Shown one piece after another: positions 9,234 through 18,582 of a DNA stretch of 64,000 nt (positions are counted from its first letter, which is position 1; every line of letters begins with the position of its first letter). This stretch comes from CAVRCA01 sp965218045 (GTDB lineage: Bacteria > Pseudomonadota > Alphaproteobacteria > Acetobacterales > Acetobacteraceae), in assembly GCA_965218045.1 (NCBI GenBank), contig CBDCJX010000003.1:1-64000 (forward strand), given 5' to 3'. The translations under genes were made by a program, and so were the position numbers. Below the pieces are notes generated by a model that worked only from the letters and a program-made list of their open reading frames with translations, had not been told where the DNA came from and ran no database searches.

Positions 9234-9467
9234 TTGCTGCCCACGGTTCTACGCAGCGCGGGGTTGCGGTTCGTTGTCTATCCCAGCGATCACGCTCCGG
9301 CGCACGTCCACGTTATCGGTCCGGGCTGGGTCGTGGTGGTCAATCTGCTCGGGCCAGAGGTGCGGGAAGCTATCGGCTGCGGTGAGCCGGATGCCAGACG
9401 GGTGCTGCGCCGGGTCACAGATCACCGGACGGTGCTGATGGAGGCTTGGAGGCGATATCATGGCTGA
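9234..9467 (+). CDS. DUF4160 protein, possible toxin-antitoxin partner
   Basis: Small protein of about 77 aa. The core LPTVLRSAGLRFVVYPSDHAPAHVHV matches the DUF4160 pattern (PTVLR...F..YS..H.PPHVHV). No ATG is in frame near the domain start, so the TTG at 9234 is the best guess; an upstream in-frame ATG at 9066 would add an unrelated arginine-rich leader. The gene overlaps the next one by 8 bp. DUF4160-DUF2442 pairs are widespread in bacteria and behave like mobile two-gene modules. A toxin-antitoxin role has been proposed by context but is not shown here. Confidence 0.65.
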   Translation: MLPTVLRSAGLRFVVYPSDHAPAHVHVIGPGWVVVVNLLGPEVREAIGCGEPDARRVLRRVTDHRTVLMEAWRRYHG

Positions 9468-9879
9468 GCTGACGGCGGAGCAGTTCGAGGCAGCCAAGGC
9501 GCGCGGCGAGGAGCGTCTGCGCGGCCCACGGGCCGAGAGTGCGCATTACGATGCCGACCGCGACCGGGTGATCGTGCGACTCACCACGGGCGTCGAGATC
9601 GGCTTCGCGCCGCGCGACACCGAGGGCTTGCAGCACGCGTCACGCGACGATCTGTCCGAGATCGTGGTGGAAGCGTTCGGCCTCGGCATTCACTTCCCAC
9701 GACTGGACGCCGACCTCTACCTCCCGGCGCTGCTGGAGGGTGTCCTGGGCTCGAAGAGCTGGATGGCGGCCCGCCTGGGTGCTGCGGGCGGGCAGGTGCG
9801 CGGCGACGCCAAAGCTGCGGCTTCTCGCGCCAACGGCAAGCGCGGCGGGCGACCACGCAAGGCTGCCGGTACAGGATGA
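9460..9879 (+). CDS. DUF2442 protein with AT-hook-like tail
   Basis: A 139-aa protein. Residues about 28-95 carry the DUF2442 pattern (DRVIVRLTTGVEIGFAPRDTEGL and IHFPRLDADLYLPALLEG). The C terminus SRANGKRGGRPRK resembles a small AT-hook or HTH-adjacent basic tail, common in this family. It is translationally coupled to the DUF4160 gene. The basic tail suggests that it binds DNA and could autoregulate the pair; this is inference. Confidence 0.7.
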   Translation: MAELTAEQFEAAKARGEERLRGPRAESAHYDADRDRVIVRLTTGVEIGFAPRDTEGLQHASRDDLSEIVVEAFGLGIHFPRLDADLYLPALLEGVLGSKSWMAARLGAAGGQVRGDAKAAASRANGKRGGRPRKAAGTG

Positions 9880-9926
9880 TGCTTGGCCCTAAGATTAGGG
9901 GACGGCGTCCGCTGCGGATGCGCTAG

Positions 9927-10199
9927 CTAGCCCGAGCCGGCGGCCACCGCGTCGGCGCGGAAGCCGGTGCTGCGGCCGGAGCAGCAGGAGCAGCCGCCGA
10001 AGTGGCTCGACCCACCCGAGGGGGCCCAGGAACTGGTGTCGGCCGGCGCGCTGGTGCCGGCGCCAAGGCTCGGCACCGTAAGCGCACGCTCCGCCAGCGC
10101 ACCGCAGCCCGGGCAGGGTTGCGGATCGGCGAACTCGGCCATCGGCCTGGTCGCGGCGAAGCCGCCACAGGTGGCGCAGTCGTATTCGTAGCGCGGCAT
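9927..10199 (-). CDS. FmdB-type zinc ribbon protein
   Basis: A 90-aa protein beginning MPRYEYDCATCG with C8, C11, C29 and C32 forming a zinc ribbon, as in the FmdB/CxxC_CxxC_SSSS putative regulatory family. The C terminus is Gly/Ser-rich and contains GGCSCCSGRS. The ATG at 10199 is chosen because the family always starts MP-x-Y-x-Y. The function is unproven. It is read divergently from the YhaO-like nuclease gene. Confidence 0.8.
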   Translation of the reverse strand: MPRYEYDCATCGGFAATRPMAEFADPQPCPGCGALAERALTVPSLGAGTSAPADTSSWAPSGGSSHFGGCSCCSGRSTGFRADAVAAGSG

Positions 10200-10394
10200 C
10201 GCTCTCACTCTCCGCTGTCCCGACAGAAAATGAGCGCACGGCGCCCCGAAGTCGAGAGTTCGCCCGGCAGATAAACCGTGCGGAAACCGGTTCGGCGCGA
10301 TGATGCGCGGCAGGCAGCCGAACGGAGTGCGATCGAATGGTTGGGGCGAACGGCGGGTGGCACCGAATCGGGCCGCTTGGCTAGGAACCACCCG

Positions 10395-11633
10395 GTGAAA
10401 TTCCTGCACGCGGCCGATATCCATCTCGATAGTCCGCTGAACGGGCTGTCACGGCGGGGCGCAATCCCGGTGCACGTGACGCGCGACTGCACGCGGCGCG
10501 CCTTCAGCAACATGATCGACCTTGCGATCGCCGAGGATGTCGCCTTTGTGCTGATCGCCGGCGACCTGTACGACGCCGACTGGCGGGATTTCAACACCGG
10601 CCTGTTCTTCGCCCACGAGATGCGCCGACTGGACCGGCCATGCGTGGTGATCCGTGGCAACCACGACGCCGCCTCGGTCATCACCCGCAGCCTGGAGCCG
10701 CCGCCCAATGTGCGCGTGCTGTCGGCGCGCAAGGTCGAGACCTACCGGCTGGAGGCGGCCTCGGTCGCGATCCACGGCCAGTCCTTTCCGCACCGCGCGG
10801 TGCCGGAGGATTTGTCCGCCGCGTATCCGCCGCCGGTGGCCGGGATGCTCAACATCGGCCTCCTGCACACCTCGGCCGAGGACCAAGGCGAGCACGAGAC
10901 CTATGCACCGTGCCAGGTCGCCGCGCTGGCGCTGAAGGGGTACGACTACTGGGCGCTCGGCCACATCCACCAGCGGCAGGTGCTGCACGAGCGGCCCTGG
11001 GTGGTGTTCCCCGGCAACATCCAGGGCCGCCACGCGCGCGAGACCGGCGCGAAAGGCTGCACGCTTGTCGAGGTGCGGGACCGGACCATCGTCGGTATCG
11101 AGCACCGCGCCACCGACGTGCTGCGCTGGGCGGCGGTGCCGGTCGATGTCGTCGACGCCGAGACGACCGCCGAGATCGCCTTTCGCGCCCGGCTCGCGTT
11201 GGCCGCCGCCCATGCCGCCGCCGAAGGGCGCCCGCTGATCGCGCGGCTGGTGCTCACCGGCGTCACCATTCGTCACGCGACGCTGGCCGCCGACCCTGAC
11301 GCGATCGACGCCGAGTGTCGCAACGCCGCCGCCTCGCTCAGTGGCGATCTGCATGTCGAGCGAGTGCTGATCGAGACCCGCCCGCCGGCGGGCCGCCCAC
11401 TAGCGGAGGCGGAGGCGATCGCGCAGCTCGCCACCCCGTTCCTCGCCGCTCTGGACGAGCCCGACATGCAGGCACGGCTGCTCGATGAGTTCCGCACCTT
11501 GGGCGCGCAACTGCCCCGGCTGCCGGGCCAGCCTCCCCCGGCCTTGCCGCAAAGCCTCGACGATCTGCGCGCGCTCGCCCCCGAGGCATGGCACATCGTC
11601 GCGCACGCGCTGGCCGGCGGAGAGGCGGCGTGA
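10395..11633 (+). CDS. YhaO-type DNA repair exonuclease (SbcD/Mre11-like metallophosphoesterase)
   Basis: A 412-aa calcineurin-like phosphoesterase. The metal motifs appear in order: AADIHLDSP, GDLYDADW, RGNHDAAS, and GHIHQRQ near residue 190. The C-terminal half (about 270-412) is an alpha/beta region rich in E/A, as in YhaO. GTG at 10395 is the start: AGGAA lies 7 bp upstream and the protein then begins VKFLHAADIH, like family members. The upstream ATG at 10278 adds unrelated residues. The stop overlaps the GTG start of the ATPase partner (GTGA), so the two are coupled. Such pairs act like SbcD-SbcC on DNA ends. Confidence 0.88.
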   Translation: MKFLHAADIHLDSPLNGLSRRGAIPVHVTRDCTRRAFSNMIDLAIAEDVAFVLIAGDLYDADWRDFNTGLFFAHEMRRLDRPCVVIRGNHDAASVITRSLEPPPNVRVLSARKVETYRLEAASVAIHGQSFPHRAVPEDLSAAYPPPVAGMLNIGLLHTSAEDQGEHETYAPCQVAALALKGYDYWALGHIHQRQVLHERPWVVFPGNIQGRHARETGAKGCTLVEVRDRTIVGIEHRATDVLRWAAVPVDVVDAETTAEIAFRARLALAAAHAAAEGRPLIARLVLTGVTIRHATLAADPDAIDAECRNAAASLSGDLHVERVLIETRPPAGRPLAEAEAIAQLATPFLAALDEPDMQARLLDEFRTLGAQLPRLPGQPPPALPQSLDDLRALAPEAWHIVAHALAGGEAA

Positions 11634-14600
11634 GAATCACCCGCCTCCTGCTCGGCCGCTACGGGCATCTCAGCGACTGCGTGCTCGAATTCCCCGCTTC
11701 ACCCGGCCTGCATATCGTGCTCGGCGCCAACGAGGCCGGGAAATCCACCGCGCTGGCGGCGATCGGCGACGGGCTGTTCGGCTTTCCGCATCGCACGCCG
11801 TTCGCCTTTCTGCACTCCCCACGCGACCTGCGGATCGGGCTCAGCCTGCGCGCGGCGGACGGGCGCGAGGCCAGCTTCATCCGGCGCAAGGGGCGCAAGC
11901 AGAACCTCACCGACGTGCTCGACGATCCGCTGCCCGAGAGCGCCGTCGCCGCGTTTCTGGGCGGCGCCGCGCGCGACCGCTTCGACCGCGTGTTCGGCCT
12001 CGACGCGGCGGAGTTGCGTCGCGGCGGCCAAGCCATCCTCAACGGCGAGGGCGAGGTCGGCGAGGCGATCCTCGAGGCGCATACCGGGTTGCGCGGGTTC
12101 CGCGCGCTGGTAGAGCGGCTCGGCCACGACGCGGCCGCGCTGGCCGGCGACCGACGCGGACGGCGTGCGCTGCACGAGGCGGTCGACGCGTTCAAGGCGG
12201 CGCGGCAGGCGCTCGACGAGCGCGTGGTCGAGCCCGCCGCGTATCAGGAGGCGCGCGAGGCGCGGCAGCGGCTGCTGGCGGCGCAGGGAGCCAATCGGCG
12301 CGAGTCCGACGCGCTGCACGCCGAACGTACGCAACTGGAGCGCATCCTGCGCACCGCGCCGGCCCGGCGCGTGCTGGCCCGTGCGTTGCCCGAGCGGGCG
12401 TCGATGGGTCCGGTGCCAAGGCTGCCGCCCGACGCGCTTTCCCGACACGAGGCAGCATTGGCGGCGCGGGCACGGGCCGAGCACGACCTGCGCCGCGAGC
12501 AGGCGCGCGACGCCGAGCTGCAAGCGGCGCTGTCGGCGATCGTGGTCGATGCGCCCGTGCTTGACGAGGGCGAGGTGATCGACGCGCTCGCCGCCGACCT
12601 CAACCGCATCGCGGCCGCGCGGCGGGATCGCGCCGAGCTGCGCAGCGTGGCCGAGCAGCGCCGCGCCGCTGTCGAGACCGCCGGCCGGCAACTGGGACTG
12701 ACACTGGATGCCGAGACGCTTGCCGGCCGCATCCCCGATGCGTTGGCGCGCGACGCCGCCGGCCGGGCGATCAACGCGTTTGTGCGGCTCGCGGCGCGGG
12801 CGGCCAAGGCGCGCGAGGACCGGCAGGCCGGGCGACTGCGCTTGCAAGAGGCCGAAGCGACGCTCGCCAACCTGCCCGAACCGCCGCCCGGCGAGGCGCT
12901 GCACGAGGCGATCGAGCAAACGAAAGCCGAAGGCCGCATCGACGAGATTCTTGCGGCGGCGCAGGCGGCATCGGCCGAGACGGCGGCGGAGCTGGCCCGC
13001 CTGCTGACCGCGCTGCCGCTCTGGAGCGACACTGCCGAGGCGCTGGCGGTGGCGCTGATGCCGCTGGATGCCGAAATCATTGAGCGTGGGGCGGCGCTGG
13101 AGGCGGCGGAGGCGACGGAACGGGACGCCCGCGCCACCTTGGCCGAACAGGATCGCGCGCTCGCGGCAATCGAGGCGGCGCTGCACGGCGAGACCGCGCG
13201 CGGCGAGCCGCCGACAGAGGAGGCGATCGCCGCACACACGCGAGCGGCGCGACCGTGCCTGGCGCCTGATCCGGCGGCATCGGCTGGATCGCGGTGCGGC
13301 GCCGACGCCCGAGGAGCTGGAGGGGTTGCCGTCTGGACAGAGCCTCGAGCTGGCGTTCGAGAGCTTGCTGCGTGAGGCCGACGGCCTGGCCGACCGCCGC
13401 GCGAGCGAGACCACGCGGGTGGTCGCGGTGGAACAGCTCCGGTCGCGGCAGGCCGAAGCCTGCGCACGCCGCGTCGATGCGTCGACGGCGCTGACCGTGG
13501 CCGAAGCGGGCAGCGCGGAGCGGCGCGCGGCGTGGCAATCGCTATGGGCGAAACTCGACATCGCGGCACAGACGCCGGCGGTGATGCGCGAATGGCAGCG
13601 CCGCCGCGAGGCGGTGCTGACGGCGCTCGGACGGGCGCGGCAAGCGGCGTCCGGGCTGGCCGACACAAAGGCGCGCCATCGAGCCGCTTACGCCGCGCTC
13701 GCCGCGCTGCTGCCGTGTGAGGCCGCCGAAGCGGGCGCCACGGTGGCGCCCCTGCTGCGCGCGGCCAACCGCTTGGCGCGGACGCGCGAGGAGCAGGCGG
13801 CGGCGCGCAGCAAGGCGGCGGCATTGGCGGACGCGGCGCGCACCGCCGCCGCCAGCGCCGCTCGGGCGTGCGACACCGTCGGAGAGGAACTGTCCGCCTG
13901 GCGCGTGGGCTGGGCCACGCACGCCGCCGCACTCGGCCTCGCCGCGGACGCGCCCGCCGAGAGCGGCACCTTGGCGCTGGAGCTCTGGAGCCGTGTCGAG
14001 GCGGAAGCGCGCGCCTGGCGCGACGCGCACGACCGAATCGCCGATATCAGCCTCGCGGTGGACAGCTTCGTCGCCGAAGCGGCGGCGATCGCCCGTCGTG
14101 TCGCGCCCCAGCTTGCCGAGGCGGAATGCCTCGACGCGGTGCGCGCCCTGGCGGGGCGCCTCGCCACCGCGCGCGCTGACGCAACGCGCCACGCCGAGCT
14201 GACCGCCGCGCGGCGGCAGCAGCACGAAACCATCGCCACGCTGCGACAGCATGACGACGAAGCCGACGCCGCGCTCGCCGCCTTGCGCGGGCTTGCTGGT
14301 GTCGACGACGACGCGGCGCTGCAAGCCGCCATCGCCCGCGCCGCCGCGCATGCGACCTTGTCCGCCGAGATCGCGGCGCGCGAGGCGGAGCTGATGTCGC
14401 TCGGCGACGGCCTGGCGCTGGCCGAGCTCGAGGCCGAAGCCGCCGGCGTGGACCCCGACGCCTTGCCTGGCCGGATCGCCGCGATCGGCGAGCGGCTGCG
14501 CCTGATCGGCGGCGAGAACGAGGCGTACGCCGGCAAGCTCGCCGGCCTCGGCGCCACGTTGGAGGCGATGGAAGGCGGCCACGACGCGGCCGGCGCGGCC

Positions 14601-15143
14601 CAGGCAATGCGCGACGCCGTCGCCGAGGCGCAGGACATCGCCGGCCGCTACGTTCGGCTGCGTTTGGCGCAGACGCTGCTGCGCGCCGGCATCGACCGGT
14701 TCCGCCGCGAACAGCAGGCGCCGCTGCTGAGCCGTGCCAGCCAGCTCTTCGCCCGACTTACCGAGGGTCGCTACGACCGGCTCAGCGTCGACGCGGGCGA
14801 GGACGACCGCTGCGTCATCCTGGCCCTGCGTCCCGACGACACCCATTGCCCGGCCGAGCGGCTGAGCGAGGGCACGCGCGACCAGCTCTATCTGGCGCTG
14901 CGCCTCGCCGCCATCGAAGGCGAGGTCGGCGCCAGCGAGCCTCTGCCGTTCATCGCCGACGACCTGCTGGTCAACTTCGACGATCACCGCGCCCGCGCCG
15001 CGTTGCGCGTGCTGGCCGAGTTCGCGCGCACCACGCAGACCATTCTGTTCACCCACCACGCGCACATCGCTGATATGGCCGAACCCGGCCTCGCCTCGTT
15101 GCACACCCTGCCCGCGACGGAGATGCTGGTCGCGGCGCAGTGA
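11630..15143 (+). pseudogene. YhaN-type SbcC/Rad50-like ATPase with internal frameshift
   Basis: About 1170 codons in total, partner of YhaO. It starts with GTG at 11630 (VRITRLLLGRYG). Walker A is LGANEAGKST near residue 32. A long Ala/Arg/Glu-rich coiled-coil middle follows, and the C terminus carries the signature LSEGTRDQLYLALRLAA, Walker B/D-loop LPFIADDLLVNFDD and LFTHH. The coding frame changes at about 13233-13239, in a CACACA run: upstream ...EEAIAAHT, downstream RERRDRAWRLIRRHRLD. As read, translation stops at 13375 and would lack the C-terminal half of the ATPase site. It is either a genuine null or a one- or two-base sequence error. All key ATPase residues are intact across both frames, which favours error or very recent damage. 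Confidence 0.8.
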
Positions 15144-15178
15144 TACTGCGCACCAGCGGCCACACCGTCTGGCCCCTC

Positions 15179-15730
15179 TCAACGTGCGGCACGGGCGCGC
15201 AGGCGACGGGGATACTCGATGGTGAACCGCATGGCGGCCAGGTAGGCCAGCACGTTCACCACGACCGGAACCAGGATCGGCAGCCAGGGCAGCCAGACCA
15301 CGCTCGCGGTACACAGGGCATCGACGGCGAAGGCGGCAGCCCAGACCGCACTGATCCGCCTGTTCGCCTTGATGAACAACGGGTGGTTCCAGCGCTCGGG
15401 CGGCGCCTGCTGGCGCGCGTACTGGATGGTGAATGGCTGCCCGACCAGAATCGAGCCGGTGACGATCGCACACAAGCCGATGGCGACGGCCAGGCGCACG
15501 GTGAGCAACGACCAGTGGGGGTGGAGGAACGCCGCGGCGAAAGCGAGGCCCAGGAACAGCGCCGCACCCCCGGCTTCCAGCACCTTCACCGACCGGCGCG
15601 GCGGCAGCTGCGAACCCAGCAGCAGCGCCCCGGCGATTCCGGCCGCGCTCCACAGCCCGAGCGTTACCCGCCCGAAATACCCCAGCACCGCGAAGGCACC
15701 GAACGGCGCGAAACCGAGCAGCAGGCTCAC
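15179..15730 (-). CDS. Small polytopic membrane protein, unknown function
   Basis: A 183-aa protein with about six hydrophobic segments (GFAPFGAFAVLGYFG, LWSAAGIAGALLLG, GGAALFLGLAFAAAFL, LTVRLAVAIGLCAIVTGSIL, ISAVWAAAFAVDALC, WLPILVPVVVNVLAYLAA). A polar loop after segment four reads GQPFTIQYARQQAPPERWNHPLF, with conserved-looking aromatic and charged residues. I do not recognise a named family. It stands alone, convergent with the YhaN gene (35 bp) and upstream of nothing obvious. Confidence 0.6.
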   Translation of the reverse strand: MSLLLGFAPFGAFAVLGYFGRVTLGLWSAAGIAGALLLGSQLPPRRSVKVLEAGGAALFLGLAFAAAFLHPHWSLLTVRLAVAIGLCAIVTGSILVGQPFTIQYARQQAPPERWNHPLFIKANRRISAVWAAAFAVDALCTASVVWLPWLPILVPVVVNVLAYLAAMRFTIEYPRRLRARAAR

Positions 15731-15785
15731 GAGCGGGCTCCCATCATGAGGTCAAGCGCTGCCCATGCCGCGATCCGACGCCGAC

Positions 15786-16631
15786 CTACTGGCGCGGATC
15801 TCCGCTCGCATCCGGCTTGCGCACGCAGTAATGACACCATCGCGTCTCGGTGCTGGGCTGGGCGGGGTCGACGCGCGCACCCTGCTCGTCAAAGATCGCC
15901 CGTAGCTCGAATCCGGCTTGCGCAAGCTGTGTCACTACCGCGGGAACTGAGGCGAACATGCAGACCAGCCCATAGTAATGCGGCGAGATCTGCTTGAGTT
16001 TGAAACCAGGGGGAAGATCCTGGTTCTGGTTCCGCAGCCCCCAATATGTTCTCAAGCCAATAACGCTACTATACGACGCCCATCGCACAAACTTCGCACT
16101 ATCCAGGGCAAAGCGGGCCGGGCCGGCATCGAGGTGGATGGGGATCGTGAACCTTTCTCGAAACGACGGGCCATCCAGGTTCAGCGACGAGAACAGGAAC
16201 GTCCCGCCGGGCCGCAACACGCGAAACACCTCGGCGAGAATCTGCAAGCGACCGCCGATGCCGACATTGTCGATCCCGTTGAACGAGAACACCACCAGAT
16301 CGAAGTCGGCATCGGGGAAATCGAGATGCCGTGCATCCATCACGCGCAGATCGACCGGCGGGTAACGCCGGCGTGCCGTGTCGATCTGGGTGGCGGCGTA
16401 GTCGACTCCCACGTAGTCCGTGCTGATCGAGCGCAACAGGTCGACCGTGCGCCCCCCACCGATGCCAATATCGAGAATGCGCGGCTCGCGCAGTTCCGCC
16501 GAGAGGAGCTCATGCGCGGCGCGTTCGCCCGCATCCGACCAGCCGCGCGCGCGCCCATAGGCGCGCACCGCTTGGCGCTCGACGTAGGTTCGCTTGTTGA
16601 TTTTGTCGAGGTCGGCATCGAAGGCGGTCAT
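15786..16631 (-). CDS. Class I SAM-dependent methyltransferase
   Basis: A 281-aa protein with a class I methyltransferase fold. Motif I is ILDIGIGGGRTVDLL (about 52-66), motif II YVGVDYAATQ, motif IV FDLVVFSFNGIDNV, and motif VI/post VLRPGGTFLFSS. The substrate is not evident. It is divergent from the methyltransferase-glycosyltransferase fusion at 16924 across a 292-bp gap, and both may belong to a cell-surface glycan or small-molecule modification region. Confidence 0.78.
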   Translation of the reverse strand: MTAFDADLDKINKRTYVERQAVRAYGRARGWSDAGERAAHELLSAELREPRILDIGIGGGRTVDLLRSISTDYVGVDYAATQIDTARRRYPPVDLRVMDARHLDFPDADFDLVVFSFNGIDNVGIGGRLQILAEVFRVLRPGGTFLFSSLNLDGPSFRERFTIPIHLDAGPARFALDSAKFVRWASYSSVIGLRTYWGLRNQNQDLPPGFKLKQISPHYYGLVCMFASVPAVVTQLAQAGFELRAIFDEQGARVDPAQPSTETRWCHYCVRKPDASGDPRQ

Positions 16632-16923
16632 TCTAGGCCCCCTTGCTGCGTTACCTGGAGCAATCGCCTGGAGCAGCGTTGCGGTTACCGGGCTGGCCGG
16701 TCACTTTTCATTACAGCCATACATGGCCTCCATGCAGCTACTATCGGCGGAAACGGCGGGCTCACGCCGAAACTGGACGACACCCGAATCGTCATAGCGA
16801 GCCGCCGCTTGGCGCCGTGGCGATCCCGATACGCCTGGATCGCCACGGCCGCTTCGCGCCTCACGGTGAGGTGCGTACCAGACGGTGGGTCGTGGCTGCG
16901 GAGAGTTGGTATAAGCAGGCCCG
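16632..16923 (-). other. Divergent intergenic region, no gene
   Basis: 292 bp between two divergent methyltransferase-type genes. It has no coding signal. It holds lower-GC stretches (16700-16760) that could carry promoters for both sides, but no -35/-10 pair I would defend, and the REP-like inverted repeat listed separately. Confidence 0.5.
16815..16848. repeat. REP-like palindromic element
   Basis: Perfect 12-bp arms, CCGTGGCGATCC at 16815-16826 and GGATCGCCACGG at 16837-16848, with a 10-nt loop. The surrounding CGTCATAGCGAGC (from about 16792) and GCTTCGCGCCTCACGG (to about 16866) resemble the intergenic repeat family of alphaproteobacteria that reads CGTCATTGCGAGC...CTGGATTGCCACGG...GCTTCGC. 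It ends about 60-75 bp before the ATG of the fusion gene. Confidence 0.7.
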
Positions 16924-18582
16924 ATGAGTGACTTCTCCGACGCGGACCTGCTGCAATGCATCCCCCTGACGGCGCGATCCGTCCTGGACGTCGGTTGCGG
17001 CACCGGCGGTCTCGGCGCCGCCTATCGCAGGCGCAACCCGCGCGCGCGTCTGCTGGGGATCGAGCGAAGCCTCGAAGCCGCGATCCGCGCCGCGTCCTCT
17101 CTGGACCATGTGATAGCGGCCGATGTCGAGACCCAACCGGTCTATCCGGATTGGGGAACGGACATCGACTGCATCGTTTACGGCAACGTTCTGGAGTACC
17201 TGCATGACCCCTGGGAGGTGCTGAGACAGCAGGCGGGCTTGCTTTCCCCGTCCGGCACGATGTTAATCCGCGTGCCGAACGTGGAGCGCTGGAGTTCTTC
17301 TCTCGACCCGCCGGGTGAGCGGCCGAGCGCGAGACAGGCACGGAGCCTGTCGCTCGAAAACATGCGGTCGGGATTGACGGCTCTTGGACTGGCCCCGCGC
17401 GATGTCCACCCGGTTTTCTTCGACCAGGCCAGCGCTACCCGATCGGGCGCGACCGCCGCCGCCAGGCCGAACACCGACACGCTTGATGCCGCCCCACGTC
17501 GATCCCGCGACGTGCCCTGGCACTATGTCTGGCGGGTTCAATCCAGCATTCGGACGACAATGAGTGTTGCCGCCACGATGCTTCGCCCGGTCGGCGGGGT
17601 GAGTGACGTCCGCGTCGGCTTTCCCATGCAGGCCATGGCCTCGGAAACCAACGTCGCGGCGGAGATCATGCACGGGCCCGCCTTTCGGCCGACCGGTTTC
17701 GACGGCCCACGCATCGTCGTCTTCCACCGTCCGCTGCTGTCGGGTACGTGGGCCCTGGACCTGATCCGCGGCCTGACGAGCGAGGGTTTCCTCCTTATCA
17801 CCGAGTTCGACGATCATCCCGATCTCTTCGAGGAGATGCGCGAAGCCGATCAGATGGCGTTCTCGGGCGTCCACGCGGTCCAGACCACGACATCGGCACT
17901 CGCCGACATTCTGCGGGTGCGAAACCCCGAAGTGGGGGTCTTTCCGAATGCGATTCCGGCTCTCCCCGACATTGCGAATTTCCTTCCCGGTCGTCCGCCG
18001 ACGATCTTCTTCGGCGCGCTGAACCGCGAACAGGATTGGCAGCCGTTCTTGCCGGTCCTCAACGAGATCTCCGTCGGGGCCGACACGGAGGTCGGGTTCA
18101 GCATCGTGCACGACAGAACCTTGTTCGAGGCTTTGCGGACCTCGCGCAAGACGTTCGCGCCGACCTGCGACCACTCCACGTACATGTCTCTGCTCGGCCG
18201 CTGCGAGATGTCGCTGATGCCGCTGGTCGATACGCCGTTCAATCGAGCCAAGTCCGACCTCAAGTTCATCGAGGCCGGCGCGTGCCGTGTTACACCGCTG
18301 GCAAGTCGGGTGGTCTACGCGTCCAGCATGACCGAGGGCCAGAACGGGGTGATGTTCAGCTCACCGGACGAACTGCGCGAGAAACTGAAGCAGTTGCTGG
18401 CGATGCCGCACCTGGCGCGCGGGATAGCCGACGGCGCCCGCGACTACGTTGCGCGCCATCGAATGCTTGCCTACCAGGTGGCGCCACGTCTGGCGTGGTA
18501 TCGTTCCTTGTGGGAGCGGCGCGCCGCGTTGACCAAAGCGCTTACGCAGCGAGTCCCCGCGCTCGGGTCACTTGCCGGCTAG
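16924..18582 (+). CDS. Methyltransferase-glycosyltransferase fusion protein
   Basis: A 552-aa protein with two domains. Residues 1-160 are a class I SAM methyltransferase of the MetW-like short type (VLDVGCGTGGLG at 20-31, IDCIVYGNVLEYLHDPWE, LLSPSGTMLIRVPN). Residues about 240-540 resemble a GT-B glycosyltransferase, with VVFHRPLLSG, LITEFDDHPD, VFPNAIPALPD, IFFGALNREQDW, and a C-terminal KSDLKFIEAGACRVTPLAS where family members place the nucleotide-sugar-binding glutamate. Such fusions occur in O-antigen/surface polysaccharide loci, where one protein transfers a sugar and methylates it. The substrate is unknown. The 3' end overlaps the convergent efflux gene by 15 bp. Confidence 0.75.
   Translation: MSDFSDADLLQCIPLTARSVLDVGCGTGGLGAAYRRRNPRARLLGIERSLEAAIRAASSLDHVIAADVETQPVYPDWGTDIDCIVYGNVLEYLHDPWEVLRQQAGLLSPSGTMLIRVPNVERWSSSLDPPGERPSARQARSLSLENMRSGLTALGLAPRDVHPVFFDQASATRSGATAAARPNTDTLDAAPRRSRDVPWHYVWRVQSSIRTTMSVAATMLRPVGGVSDVRVGFPMQAMASETNVAAEIMHGPAFRPTGFDGPRIVVFHRPLLSGTWALDLIRGLTSEGFLLITEFDDHPDLFEEMREADQMAFSGVHAVQTTTSALADILRVRNPEVGVFPNAIPALPDIANFLPGRPPTIFFGALNREQDWQPFLPVLNEISVGADTEVGFSIVHDRTLFEALRTSRKTFAPTCDHSTYMSLLGRCEMSLMPLVDTPFNRAKSDLKFIEAGACRVTPLASRVVYASSMTEGQNGVMFSSPDELREKLKQLLAMPHLARGIADGARDYVARHRMLAYQVAPRLAWYRSLWERRAALTKALTQRVPALGSLAG

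Noticed and set aside
11699..15653. Long minus-strand frames (up to about 700 codons) opposite the YhaN gene
   Set aside because: They are antisense to a gene with clear Walker and signature motifs, have Arg/Gln/Gly-rich composition without any domain, and arise from high third-position GC.
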